A stretch of DNA of 64,000 nucleotides from Ziziphus jujuba (taxonomy: Eukaryota; Streptophyta; Magnoliopsida; Rosales; Rhamnaceae). This document shows, piece by piece, positions 22,738-35,044 of the stretch; position 1 is the first letter of the stretch, and every line of letters starts with the position of its first letter. Under the pieces are notes generated by a model, which saw nothing but the letters and a program-made list of their open reading frames with translations, made no database searches and was not told the origin of the DNA. The stretch spans positions 25,375,001-25,439,000 of the forward strand of contig NC_083384.1 of assembly GCF_031755915.1 (NCBI RefSeq). Reading direction: 5' to 3'. The translations under genes were made by a program, and so were the position numbers.

Positions 22738-24189
22738 GAAAGTGTGACGAGTCGTCCCAAAATTAGAAATTAGAATTTAAATTTTATTTGATTTAATTGG
22801 GATTGATTAGATGGATTATTAATGGGCCCTAAGTTTGACTTTTTACTAGCCAATAATTTTGGTTTTACAGTACATCGTAGAATAGAACTCGTCGATTTGA
22901 GTTCGTAAACCAGCAGCATGCCTAATTCTAAGTTATGTTGATAAAATTATGGTTCTACGAAGTTTGTAAATATAATTATTTATCGTGTCCAAACTAGTTC
23001 AGGTTTTTGCCTTTTAATGCACCCAAGGTTTTTATATACATCAAGAACCTTGTTCTCAGTAAACAAATTTAAAAATACCAAAAAAGTCCTTAACTATAGA
23101 CTCGTGGAACCCAAAACTAGGTTAATCAAACCTGTTTAAGCCACAAAACTGGGTAGGTCGACTTTCACTCTTTTTTGGCATCCATTATTCACATGCATCG
23201 CCCATCATGATAGAGCACTGAATGGTGATCAAAATCACCAAATTTCACAGCTTAACTCCATTGGACGAGCTCAGATCGAGCCAATTAAGTTGCAACGGCA
23301 CTGTTGCAGGTTGCCAGTGGGTTGGCTAGATTTTTGGCCATTTCAAATTGATTCATACCCCTTATCTACCATTTTTTGATCCTCTAAAGTCATTTCCAAC
23401 CTCCATTTGTCTGGATTTCTTATCAAAACTGGGTCAAATTTTCAACGTGTTTTTCAGCCCCTAGCGATACCAGCAATATTTTTACATGAAGATCAGCTGA
23501 GATTCTTGTTACATATTCCACAAGCTTTCCACTAATTTAAAATTTATAAATTTTGGACATTGTTTGATTATTTTTCTATTTTTGGGTTAATTAATTTAAT
23601 ATCAGATAAATTAAGATTGTGTTTGGATATAATTGGATAAATTGGACAAAATAGAAGTTGGATTAGTGTAATTAGGAGTTAATGAGATCCAATAGAATGT
23701 TTAATTTCAATAAATTGGCTCAAAGTGAAAAACTCTAATTTCAAGTATCGAGTATTTAGAGCTCACAGTATAATTGGACTGTTCGATATTCAATTTTAGA
23801 AATTTTAGAGTTATTAAAGTTATTTTGTAACATTGGTATGCATACAATGTTTTTGGTTTAATTTTTAGAGCCTAAAAATTATTTTATTATTATTTTAGAT
23901 ACCTAAACTAATATTGGAGGCGATCTAGTGGGAAAGCTGGTTTGAACTATGATCCGTCAATGAACTTTATTTTTTGAAATGGTTTTGAAAATGATATGTT
24001 TGATTATATGTGATATATAAATTGCTCTATTATTATTATTTCTAGAATTATTTGAATTATATACTTTATGACATGCTATGAAATAATTATTTAACTTATC
24101 ATATTATAATATATATATAAAAAGTATGTTTTGACTTAAATAAATTGTAGTTTATGATTATACAAATATATATATATATATATATACAC

Positions 24190-24310
24190 AGATTTAATAT
24201 AGTAAGGATATAATGAGGACACTAAAGTAAGGATATCCTATATGAGAGTCATGTCAATTAAAAATATGTATACATCATTAATAACCAATTTAAAAGAATT
24301 ATAACCCATT
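24190..24310 (+). repeat. MULE left terminal inverted repeat
   Basis: About 120 bp, starting near 'agatttaatatagta' and running to 'ttataacccattt'. It pairs with the right TIR at more than four of five positions by eye. Confidence 0.85.
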
Positions 24311-24619
24311 TAAAAATATCTGGAGCCTTGACAAAATTGCTTTTTTTTTTTTTTTGAACCTAAAATATAAAATAGCAGGTGATATAAATCTTAATCACTT
24401 CTTAGCCTCTCGAAGCCACTCTTCATTCTTCAACTCCATCTGCAAAAAGGAGATGATATCATATTCGGTTCAGTTTCTTTGAGCTCCAAGTGTTTGAAAC
24501 TGGACTCCAACTGTTTGAAATATTGACTGTGAGAAACTTCCATAAGAGAGCTGTAAGAACATGATTCCGAAGCAAATGCGCACGAATCCTGGGTGGAATT
24601 TTCACTCTCAATCTTGTTT

Positions 24620-25463
24620 CAACGGCAAATTGCCACCACACCTTAACTTATCACTTACTGTCTTTGCATTATGGAAGGACATGTCTATAATAACTATTAT
24701 ATATATATATATATATATAATTAAGCAGGCTTCTTTCTATTGTAACCTAAAAGAAGTGACCAAGTATATATATAAGTTTGCTTTTTCTACATTTTGCAAT
24801 TGGTAAAAGATATTAATCTTCCTCTTTTAGTTGCATGCATTTGTTCCTCTTCAATCTCTTCAAATTCACTTATCATTTGTTATTGATTCAATTTTTTCAC
24901 TTTGTTAATCTTCACCTTTCTGTACTTATAATTTGTTTCCTAATTTTCTTGTGAGTTTCCTTTTAAATCTTACCTTAACTTGTTGATACATAGTCGTAGA
25001 CAATGTAAGAGTACAAGATACTTGTGTTATATATAGATTCAAGGAAATACTCAGTTTGTTAGCCATATAGGCTATTATTTAACTAAATCTGGAAGATTGG
25101 GTTGAGGGGACTGTTTCCTAGCCAGTAACTTTAGCTTTCTATCAGGTCATGAAAGATATATATTTTAAAAGTTAATCTTAATTAGGATGTGTGTTAATCA
25201 ATTAAATTGTGGATAATTCCAGAATATTTGATTAATGAACATGTCATCTACAGATTGATGTATATTGCATGGGGCAGAAGTTGGTGCATACACAAAGCTT
25301 GAAGCAAGTAAGAGATGTGTGGCTGCCAAGATTGGTAGAATCAGTAAATTCACCTGCTGGTGCTGATGAAAGAACAACGGCAGATTGCCACCACACCTTA
25401 ACTTATCATTTACTGTCTTTGCATTATGGAAGAACATGTCTATTATAACTATTATATATATAT
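24620..25463 (+). repeat. ~90-bp direct repeat pair within the MULE
   Basis: Two copies, 24620-24712 and 25375-25463, read 'caacggca.attgccaccaca' then 'ccttaacttatca.ttactg' then 'tctttgcattatggaag.acatgtctat', ending in a TA run. They are about 755 bp apart. Together with the inner inverted repeats they show that the left arm of this MULE has been duplicated or rebuilt. Confidence 0.75.
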
Positions 25464-25473
25464 AGATAATCAA
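25198..25473 (-). other. 91-codon ORF with hydrophobic core in MULE left arm; unassigned
   Basis: I do not recognise this ORF. It overlaps one of the 90-bp direct repeats and has a hydrophobic stretch around residues 42-62 (NLLILPILAATHLLLASSFV). This could be a signal or membrane segment, or an accident of composition. A TA microsatellite encodes its first residues (MIIYIYIIVII), which argues against a real start. A captured host exon is possible but unproven. Confidence 0.25.
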
Positions 25474-26734
25474 CCACGCGTCTTTCTTTTACTTATTTAT
25501 TTGATTTGAGTATGTATATGCCAAGTTAATTTGATGGTGAGAGGTTTAAACCTCTCTACGTAATTCACTTGACAATTCAGGAAAGGTTCCACTTTTGTGC
25601 TCCGTACCTTTACCTTATATGTACCAGCCATGGAAACAACAAAAGTTTGAATACTAAAAATTTAAGCCATTGAAATTTTGGTTCTGCTTCATACGGAGGC
25701 AAGTAAATTCAAAAGTGAATATCTAAAAATGCTTTTCCAGTGAAAAAACTCATAGATCATCAGTAATGTTGTCAAACATGGCGTTGCACAAACACTGGTT
25801 AGAGAAGCTAGCTAGGTAACCTAGCTTCATGAGATAAACATGACCAAACGCTCAGGAGATAAAGATTCACTAGTCTTGACAAAGGTGGTCAAATAGGATA
25901 TGCCCAACTGTGGTTTTATTTTATTTTTCCCTTCTTTTTTTTTTTTTTTTTTTGAAGGGAAGGGTATGACCAAGTGTTTGATGGCAACTGGTAAGCATAC
26001 AATTACACGTAAGAAGGATATGGCCAAGGAATAGGCCTATCCATTTACAGAGTTTTTCTGAGGCTTCTGTAAATTTACCATCCTATTTTGATTATTTAAA
26101 GAAAAAGAAATAAGAAAATCAGTTTTGAAATCGCTTGGAAACACCATGATCAATCAGGCATGCGGATCTTCTAGTATCACTCTATTTAAGCATTAATTAT
26201 CTTAAACTAGAAGAATTTACTGGATGCTTCAGTTGTTATAGGTAAATTTTCAAATATATTTTTTAAAGAATACGATCAAACCAAACTCTGAACTCTGTGT
26301 CATCCCGGTGTATCAACATCATAAATTAAAGAAATTAGTATATGTGCATATAAATGGAAACATAGTTGAATTCATATATAACTACATTAGATGAAATGGC
26401 ATGAAAATAAATATTAGCAGATAGCAAAATGTCGATTCTTACATACAATATAACTACAAAATTACTAGAAAGTAACTAAAACAACATTGCTCTACTTAGC
26501 CATGATATCTGAAAGATGACTCCACAAATATGTTTCACCTCTGTTTTCTTTGCAAAATTGACTTTCATTGTTTCACCTCTGTTTTATTTACAAAAACTCA
26601 AACAAATTGTAACCTAAAATAACTTAAAACTACATTAAGTATATTGTAAGAAAGACATTAACGAAAACCTGAAAACTTCATCTGTCTTGTATTAAAAATA
26701 AAAACAACTGAAAATACTTTATTGCATCGATAAT

Positions 26735-26890
26735 ATTCTTTTACAAATAAACTTTGATTGTCCCGACTATCCATATTTTTGCACTGCTTGAAGGCTTGCT
26801 TCTAACAATATTCTTTTAAAAATAAATGGTTGATTGTCTAGACTATCCATATTTTCCCACCGCTTGAAAGACTTGTTTCTAGTAATTTCA
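26735..26890 (+). repeat. ~75-85-bp tandem duplication in MULE interior
   Basis: Two adjacent copies share 'gattgtc..gactatccata' then 'tttt..cac.gcttgaa' then 'g.cttg.ttcta..aat'. The rest of 25480-27560 has no recognisable gene. Confidence 0.6.
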
Positions 26891-27599
26891 ATTTTAATAA
26901 CCTGCAACAAATACATTTTATTTAAAAAAAAAAAAAAGACTACTTTACAAGATATACAAAAATAGAAAGCAAAAACAAAAACTTACACTCAATGTTATCT
27001 TTCTCTACCCAATTTGAGAACAATCATTAGAAGTAAAATGTTCAGCATTTGAAATATTATTCTCCTCATTCATGATTGACCTAAAGGGGGAAAAAAGAGC
27101 AAACATCATTAGTATTTTTTTTTTTTTTTAAATATAGGAATCTAGCAGAAATTGAATAAAAAATATTAAGAAATATCACTTTTCAAGTAATTTTGGACAA
27201 TTTCACTCATCATGTGTTTGTCCATGGTGCCATCAACCATGACAAAATCTCCCTTTTGTACTTGTAATCTCTGTTACAGATTTGATTCCTTTCCACATCC
27301 TTTTGCATGAACATTAGAAGGATTACTTACACTCTGAGTTTCTCTAGTACTTTAACCACTTGTTGAATTTTGAATGACACCAATATCAAGATTAATCAAA
27401 TTAATTTTATTGTGCAATGACTCCAAATCATCCAATAGAGGTTGGTTCCCTCCTAAGTGAAAGATGCATCATCTACAACAAGAGAAGATATTTGAGACAA
27501 TTTTGTATGTCTTGTCATCAAAGACTTATTGTATGTTTCATTGATTTCACAACCATTATTATCACATACTATTCCAACTTTTGCACTTCTTGTCTATCT

Positions 27600-29300
27600 T
27601 TGTAGGATGTATTGGTTGGTAATTGAAATACTTGCTTGATACGAAAAAAAGCCAACATATGTCGACATGGGATTCCTTTGAATTCAAATTATCTACAAGT
27701 ACATGATACATAATCAGAGTGTTTATTATAAGTAAGCCTTCAAGACCTTGATGATGAACCTTAGTCAACCTTATTAATAGTATAAGTCACCAGCTCTTCA
27801 TCTTCATGGATGGAATTTACACAATAAGAATGACTTTCAAATATCTCAATCCAAAGAGTGTAAAAATGTTTTTAGTATATATCTTCACCATTTGTGCTTC
27901 CATTGCCCATGAAGTTCTTAGTCTTGGTTTTTCATTAATATCAATATGGTTAGCAACCAACTCTTCATACTGTTGATGACTAAGTGCTCTATTAAAACGA
28001 GTGATAAAATCCATTAATGAATTTTTATCTGAAATATACCTCTTAAAAAATGCATCTGAACTTCTGCTCTTTGACTATTTGATATTCCTATACCAAAATT
28101 TTGATTCACATATACAGGACCCCATTTGTTGCGAATTTCATAGAATTCGTATGACCAGTCATTACCTTCCAATTTAGCTATTGCAGCACATGAGCCCAAT
28201 TTTCTTCAAACTCTTCAATACTCTCAGAATTGAAAATAACATTTTTGAACAAATGATAATGATCATGATAAACTACTGCATCAATTTTGATAGAAATTTG
28301 TTCAAAATATGCCAAACACAATAACGGTGATATGTTTTTGGAAAAACTTCTAAAATGGCTTTTGTCTAGCTGGATCTTGATTAGTAATAATTACTTAAGA
28401 TGCACCCCTTGGCATAGTATCCAACAATTTGCTAAACAACCAAATGGAAGACTCTGTTTTCTTATTGCTTAAAAAACCACATCCAAATATGATTATTTGT
28501 CCATGATGATTTACCCCAGTAAGTGGAGCAAATATCATACCATATTTGTTTGTGTTATATGTTGTGTCAAAAATTATAACATCACCAAAGAATTTATATG
28601 ATCTCCTAGCAAATGAGTCCACCCAAAACCATTTTACAAATTTGTTATTTTCATCAGTTTCATATTCAAAATAAAATGAAGGATTTTTTTTTTCTTTTTC
28701 TAAAGAAAAAAATTCTATCAATGACTTAGCATCAATATCCTCAACTTCATTTTTCCAAATTCTTTCCAAAATTTCTAATATCCCTCTTTGTGCACCCAAT
28801 GTTTTAAGGACCACCTGATTCAATTTCCATCACTCTGACTTGTTGACATACTAGCACATTTGCTTCAGATGATTGTTGACTCAGAACTTTTTTTGCAACT
28901 TATACCTTTCTATGAGATCTTAATAGATGAACTTTAGATGGAGTTGAAAGAACATGATTATGTCCTTCCACAAATTGAGTTTCAACTCAATTTAATCCTT
29001 GCTTAACCACTGTTAACTAAGCCTTACAACCCACCCTATGTAGACCCCTATGTCTTTCACCTGATCGTGTTTTTGAATGTTTCCACCTTTTCTGATAATC
29101 TTCATTTGTTTTCCCCTCTTTAAAATAAACAAATTGTTTCCAAGTTCATTTGTCCTTGTTCTTTTTTTGCTACTACTCATTCCTGCATAAACCCACATTC
29201 TCTTGCATATGAATTATAAAAATCAAAGGCTTCTTCAATTAACTGAAACTCTTGGGCAAGTTTAGGTTTTCGTTCCTCGCCAACATGTGTAGTATATAAT
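27600..29300 (-). pseudogene. FAR1/FHY3-type MULE transposase, frameshifted
   Basis: Reading right to left, the domains come in FAR1-family order. Near 29290-29190 is a FAR1 DNA-binding start ('EEAFDFYNSYARECGFM') that soon meets a stop. At 28823-28395 is the MULE DDE core. At 28014-27817 is 'FITRFNRALSHQQYEELVAN' with 'WAMEAQMVKIYTKNIFTLF', a conserved FAR1 linker. Near 27690-27640 is 'FEFKGIPCRHMLAFF', the CxH half of the SWIM zinc finger. Multiple stops and frame changes separate them. An intact version would bind the TIRs and cut and paste the element in the nucleus. Domesticated relatives are light-signalling regulators, but the TIRs show this one is still a transposon gene. Confidence 0.85.
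28395..28823 (-). pseudogene. MULE transposase catalytic-core fragment
   Basis: A 142-codon open stretch has 'RRSYKFFGDVIIFDTTYNTN' and 'FAPLTGVNHHGQIIIFGCGF', including the first catalytic Asp (FDTTY). Just beyond its end in a neighbouring frame is 'IITNQDPA', matching the second Asp region (normally TDQDPA), with CWHI-like residues after it. Confidence 0.85.
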
Positions 29301-30295
29301 TGAATAGGAGATTCCCTAGGCATATTACTATAAACAAGTTATGAGTATACATATAAAAACTATTACTAATTTTAATCACATAAAAAAATATATTTATATA
29401 AATATGCAAATAAATATTGATAGTTATCGAACAAAAGATTCAAATTCTAAAATTTTTCATAAAAGATATAATCCCTAAATTAAAAAATCATGTTCTTATA
29501 GCTCTCTTGTTGAAGTTTCTCACAGTTGATTTTTCAAACAGTTGGAGTGCAATTTCGCACAAGCTCAGGGCTCACTTGGAACAAGTGGAAAAGTAAAGTT
29601 AATAATTTACAACGGAGCTCAAAGACACTGAACCAAATTTAATAACATCTCCTTTTTGCAGATGGAGTTGAAGAATGAAGGGTGGGTTTGAGAGGCTAAA
29701 AACTAATTATGATTTATACCAACTGCTTTTTTATATTATAGGAAAAAGAAAACCAAAAAAAAAAAAGAAAAAAAAAAGAAGAAAGCATTTTCCATTTTTC
29801 TGTTTTGTAATTTCGGTGGACATACTTAATAACAGAATATTTATTTTTATTAGAACATTATTAATGCAAAAATTTGATAGTTTACAAGTTAAAAGTTTTA
29901 TAGTAATATGAACAGCCATATATTGGGAGAACGAGCTACATTGCTATACCACAATGATTATATTCCCTAAACCAGCAATGCTAAAAAATCGACAACCATA
30001 AATAACAAAGATAATAGTAATGCTTATACCACAATGATTATATTAAAACCAACAATGGTCTATATTCCCTAAACCCTAAATTAAAAAACAACAATGATCA
30101 TAATAAATAACAAAATCTAACCTGGAATTAGCAGCCATAAATTGGAAGAAGATGCCAATAGTGGGTAGAAGAAGATACCAACAGTCACTTGCTGAAGCAA
30201 CCGTCAAGGCCACAGATAGGTGGACTACGAGAAACTTTGCCGGTGTTTTTTTTTTTTTTGGCTACTTACCTAGTGTTTCTTAATTGTATGTGGTT

Positions 30296-30417
30296 AAATG
30301 GGTTATAATTCTTTTAAATTGATTATTAATGATGTGTACACATTTTTAATTGACATGGAAGCCATGTAGGATATACTTACTATAGTGTCCTTATTGTGTC
30401 ATTACTATATCTAATCC
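30296..30417 (-). repeat. MULE right terminal inverted repeat
   Basis: The inverted partner of the left TIR. Read on the minus strand it starts 'ggattagatatagta' and continues 'atgacacaataaggacac'. Confidence 0.85.
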
Positions 30418-31613
30418 ATATATATATATATATGTTTATATTGGTATATATGGGAGCATTTTAATACGATGTTTATAAGTATTATTTAAATAGTTATATA
30501 AATATATTGGATTGTGGATTATTGTGTATAATACTATACCTTGGACATACGTTTGTTGGACTATGGTTCCACGCACTTATTTGACCATCCCTTACTTGAT
30601 CATGTGATTCTTGAGGTTGATGGGAGGTCCCATTTTGTAATGCCTTTAGGATGCTAAGGATTACATTGATAGTTTTCCTCTTCTCTAGTAGTCGACGACA
30701 CACTAGATGCTAGTATGGTTGGGGAATAAGTTATGGTAATGAATATGGTACATACAGTTATTGTTACTCTCAGTTACAAGATATGGTCATTTCTATTTTT
30801 GATTATCGATAGTTATAATTCATAACTCATAAAAATATTATTTTATTGTAAGCTTAATGATATTATCTTATTTTAATTTTATATCCTACAATTTATGAAA
30901 TTGTTATGTTGGGGATAATAAAGGATTTTGTAAAAATTATTTGTCAAAATAGGAGAACTTTCAAAAAGTGAAAATGAGATCTTGAAAGAAATGATTTTTA
31001 AGAATAATATTTGTATTCATAATACTGTAATTATTTACTCACTGAGTTCATCTCATAGTTTTGTATCTTTTTTAAAACTGTTTCACTTTGGCCTCAGCTG
31101 ACAGTTAGTGTATATTACGTTTAGGCATGGTTTCATCATCATCGCCTTCGTATATTTCATCGTTATCACATGTTCACATTTAACATCTTTTTGCTGCTGA
31201 TGTATTTTCTCTTTTCTGCTTACTTATGAAACTATTATATATTTTGTTTTATTTAAATTTGGACTCATTTACTTTCTTTTAGTATGCTCTAATTAATTGA
31301 TTGACCCAATATATATGCTTATTTATATTCTTCTTTCTCTTTAGTTGGAATCCTCAGTGGGTATGACTATGATTTCAAAAATCTTATTAAAAGCAGTTAT
31401 TTTTCTCTTTTATGCTATCGTTATATCCAATTTATGAGGAGGTCTCATTGAACTCTCAGTACTGGTTCAATGGGTTTCCCTAGGCAAGGCCATCTTGGGT
31501 GTGCAGAAAGGAATTCGAGAGCAGTCCTATCAGAAAAACATTTTAAGAGGAAGAAGTTCTAGGGATTGGAGTTCTTGAAGATCCCATGACTTTGGGTTTG
31601 CCTGAATTAACCT

Positions 31614-32237
31614 TCACATATTAAGAGTTTTCTTTATCTGTACTCTCAACTCTAAATTTCTAGATATTCCTAATAGAATTCTTGAATTTTTGTCAGTTGC
31701 CAAACTACGAAGCATGTTGCCCAAAGTTTGATTTACCACCTCTGTTTGCACTTCGATTTGAGGGTGATAGGCATTACTATACTGGAGTTTACTTTCAAAT
31801 TTTAGCCAAAGCATTTTCCAAAAATGACTGATGAATTTAACATCAGAATCAGAGTAATGGTCTTGGGTATACCATGTAGTCTTACAATTTCATTGAAAAG
31901 AAATTATGCTATATAGCTAGCATCCACAGCCTTTTTATAAGGAATAAAATGAGCCATTTTTTAGAACCTATCAACCATAACACATATAGAATCAAACCTT
32001 CTTTGTGTCATAGGTAAATCATGGACAAGTCCATGGAAAGATCCTCCCAAATTGTGATGGGAAATGGTAGTGGGGTGTAAAGCCCTGTGTTTTGTGAGAT
32101 CCATATTGCTGTTTGACAAGTTGGACAATGGCGAACAACTTTTGCAGCATCGAATTTAATATGCGGCTAAAAGAATCTAATAGTGAGGAGAGTGATAGTC
32201 TTGTCTCAGCCAACATGTATAGCAAGGCCTCTAGCAT
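31614..32237 (-). pseudogene. Gypsy integrase remnants
   Basis: In shifting frames on the minus strand there is a zinc-finger-like 'VRHCPTCQTA' (about 32130-32100) and 'FPSQFGRIFPW' for the usual 'P.PW..IS.DFI' entry to the core. 'KFESKLQYSNAYHPQIEVQT' (31814-31740) corresponds to the 'S.AYHPQTDGQTE' region that carries the catalytic Glu. The frame is broken repeatedly. Confidence 0.75.
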
Positions 32238-32439
32238 GCAAATCTACAATTAGTTACTTTCTAAGGGATGTTTCTCGTATGCAAAGCTAATTGCCTTTGA
32301 AAAGCAAGCCTTTCGGGATGCAGAAATCTTCAGCATATTGTCAGTTTTGACATTTTTATCACCAAAATTAGCATATGTAGGATAAATTTCCCGCAAATGA
32401 TCAAATTCCGAGAGTTCAATGTGTAAAGCTGTGAGAAGC

Positions 32440-32970
32440 ATAGGATTTCAAATGAGAGCATCTGCAATTTTGTTATGATTGCCAGCCTTGAATTGAAAAG
32501 GGTAATGAAACTTATGTAGAGATTGTAATCAATGAGCATGGAGGCCTAAAAGCTTCTTTTGTGAAGTGAGAAACTTCAAAGGTTGATGGTCACTATGCAA
32601 GATGAACTCCTTTGTAATCAGGTAGTATTCCCAATGGTTTAGTACTCAAATCACAGCATAAAGTTCTTGCTCATAGCTGCTCCATTTTTGTCACGCTTCA
32701 CAAAGCTTCTCATTAAAATAGTCTAGTGGTCTACCTCTTGTGATAAGACAGCTTCTATGCCAATTTTTGAAGCATCAGTCTCTACTTCGAATACCTTGTT
32801 AAAATTAGGTAAAGCTAGCACGAGGGCTTGAGTTAGCCTTTGTTTAAGGAGCTTGAAACTTTGTTCTTGCTCTGATTACCAATTAAATTTCGTCTTTTTC
32901 AAACATTCAGTCAAAAGAGCTACTAGAGCACTAAAATTCTTGATGAACCTTTTATAGAAGGTCGCTAGAT
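32440..32970 (-). pseudogene. Gypsy RNase H remnant
   Basis: Phrases such as '[18 protein letters not shown]' near 32790 and 'LHSDHQPLKFLTSQKKLLGLH' near 32590-32530 mark the Ty3-type RNase H. Frame changes break the domain. Confidence 0.7.
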
Positions 32971-33199
32971 GATGAAAACTCCTCAATTCGGCTACTGTGG
33001 TTGTGGACTTCCATTTAAGAACGACTTATACCTTCTTAGGATTGGTGTACATTCCTTGCTGATTATAAACCTCAAAAAGAGTAGTTGGTCCATTATGAGT
33101 TTATACCTCTTAATGTTTAAGTACAATTTGTGGTCCTTAAGAGGTCGGAAAACCTATTTTAAATGCCCCAGATGTTGTTGTTCATTCATACTAAAAATT

Positions 33200-33680
33200 A
33201 GTATGTTGTTAAATTATACAATAATGAAGGGAAATGGTTTGAGCACTTAATTCATGAGCCTCATAATGTATTTGAAGTGTTACATAGCCTGAACGACATT
33301 ACAAGCCATTCATACAAGCCCTCTCTAGTTTTAAGGGCCATTTTCCACTCGTCTCCTGGCCTTACTCGAATTTGGTGGTAGCCACTGAAGAGATCCAGCT
33401 TTGAGGAAATATAAGAACCTCCCAATTTGTCCAAACTTTCTTTTAGTTGAGGAATGGGAAAGCTGTATTTGACTGTAATTTTATTTATTGCCCTAATATC
33501 GACACACATGCGCCAAATTTTGTCCTTCTTCGGTATTAACAAATCTGGGATAGCACATGGACTAAAGCCTCCCTTATCAGCTTCTTCTCCAACAGATCAT
33601 CCATAATTCCTTGAAGTATTTCATGTTCTTTTGGACTCATTCGGTAATAAAGTAAGATTAGAATACTAGCACCAGGTTGG
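33200..33680 (-). pseudogene. Gypsy reverse transcriptase N-terminal part
   Basis: The 93-codon run 33542-33261 reads '[20 protein letters not shown]', '[18 protein letters not shown]' and '[13 protein letters not shown]', standard Ty3 RT motifs 1-3. Upstream in another frame is 'YYRMSPKEHEILQ', the usual lead-in. The F/YxDD region expected near 33.1-33.2 kb is not intact. Confidence 0.88.
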
Positions 33681-34199
33681 AGATCAATGTTATGTTGTAT
33701 ATCTCTCATTGATGGAAGCTCTGCTGGTAATTCAAAAGGGACAAGGTCTTGACAATCCTTAAGAAGTGGCTATAGGGACTTTGAGACACCTAAGTCATCA
33801 AGTTTGGGGTTGGAGATAATGAATTCCATGAGATAATTGGGAGATGAAACTAGGGAATGACTAGGTTGCTGTTTAGATGTTGGAAACAAAGGTGTGAGCT
33901 GCTATTCAGTTTCCACTGAATGTGTTTGAGGTTCATTGTGAAGAGGGTTAGAAGTGAATGGCAAGAGGACGATTTTTTTATGATGCCATTGAAATGTAGA
34001 GGTGTTTGGCTTGCCTCCATCCTGTACATCTCAGTCAAATTGCCATGGCCCTCCCAAAAAGAGGTGGCATGCATCCATGTCCACCACATCACATGTAACT
34101 TCATCTTTATAGTGTTTCCCAATAGAAAAGCGTATAGTGTACACTTAATTGATGATCATTTCACTTCATTTTTTAATTTATCCAATCTTGTAAGGTTAA

Positions 34200-34310
34200 G
34201 GGTGTGCTGTCACAAAGAGTTGTAGAGCTTTCACTAAGGATTTGGAGACCACATTCTCATAGCTGCCACTATCTATGATCACTTCACAAATATTTCCTTT
34301 AATGGTGCAC
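34200..34310 (-). pseudogene. Gypsy aspartic protease remnant
   Basis: The minus-strand frame reads 'CEVIIDSGSYENVVSKSLVK'. DSGS followed by ENVVS is the retropepsin active-site context of plant Ty3/gypsy elements. It is separated from gag by stops. Confidence 0.75.
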
Positions 34311-34453
34311 TTAGTTTTGAAGATAGCATTCCTTTAAGTTTATGGGGGCTATTTGGCAGACATTAGGACCCTTTGGAGGATGCAAACAAGTTGTTCACCG
34401 GTGTCTCCATCAAGAAACATAAATTTTTCTTCATTCTCTTCATCAGGAATGAT

Positions 34454-35044
34454 TTAAGTCTCTTTATAGTCATCTACTTTCTCTTGAATGTTCAATATTT
34501 TCCTTAATGGATAGTCACTTGACCTATGGCCAACTTGGTTACACTTAAAACACTTATAAGCCACTGGTTTTGCATAGGGATTTGACGGTTTCATATTGGT
34601 TTTTGATAGCTTTCCAGCTAGTTTGCTATAAGGGTCAAGGTTGGTTTTAGGGTTATTATTGGTGGAGACGTGGTTAGGAGTGGAATGGGGGTTGGAGAAG
34701 TAATGTGGTTTTGACTTTTCATGGTAAAAGGAAGAAAGAGGCTTCCATTTTTTAGGTTGTTCAAGGTAAAAGGAAGAAAGAGGCTTCCATTTTTGAGGTT
34801 GTTCACCCCAAGTGTTTTGCTGTCTTTCTATAATGTGGGCCTCATTCACTGTTTCATTAAGTGTATTCACAGAATTACATTCTACTTTCTTTTGAATGGA
34901 TCCATTCGAACCACAAATAGACCTAGTGATTTGTTGTCTCTCAGTTTCATTCAAGTTATTCCTTGAGCTAAGCGTGAAAATTTTATCTCCATACTCATTT
35001 ACAGTCCTACGTCCTTGTTGACAATGGTGGAATTGGTAGTACAT
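34454..35044 (-). pseudogene. Gypsy gag C-terminal part with zinc knuckle
   Basis: A 196-codon run ends in 'YKCFKCNQVGHRSSDYPLRK'. This is a CCHC knuckle whose last Cys is Tyr, so it is damaged. In the middle a 14-residue unit containing WKPLSSFY occurs twice (42-bp tandem copies starting at about 34723 and 34765). The N-terminal gag lies upstream in other frames up to about 35.4 kb. Confidence 0.75.

Larger units (their letters stand above)
24190..30417 (-). mobile_element. Autonomous-type Mutator-like element (MULE), decayed
   Basis: Terminal inverted repeats of about 120 bp are well matched: 24190-24310 against the reverse complement of 30296-30417, sharing 'ccatgtcaattaaaaat' and 'aatttaaaagaattataacc'-type blocks. 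A second inverted pair extends this inward (24390-24560 against 29490-29700). The element sits in a TA microsatellite of the host LTR, so the 9-bp duplication cannot be read unambiguously. A FAR1/FHY3-type transposase with frame damage lies on the minus strand between the TIRs. Total length is about 6.2 kb. Confidence 0.85.
22743..31532 (+). mobile_element. Solo LTR copy B, split by a MULE
   Basis: It begins TGTGACGAGTCGTCCC and ends CAGTCCTATCA, matching the termini and internal blocks of the LTR at 16-3180. The 'agttggattagtgtaa' block is at 23659 (compare 950) and 'actttcaaaaagtg' at 30957 (compare 2618). Flanks are GAAAG (22738-22742) and GAAAA (31533-31537), a 4-of-5 target duplication. 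Removing the MULE at 24190-30417 leaves about 2.56 kb of LTR, shorter than the 3.16 kb of copy A. No gag or pol belongs to it. Confidence 0.75.

Noticed and set aside
29675..29919. ORFs on both strands around a poly-lysine/phenylalanine run
   Set aside because: Driven by a homopurine tract in the MULE right arm; no homology and no coding signal.
33200..33680. Endogenous pararetrovirus (caulimovirid) RT
   Set aside because: Integrase and gypsy-type protease remnants lie in Ty3 order around it and no movement or coat protein motif is seen, so a gypsy element is the better reading.
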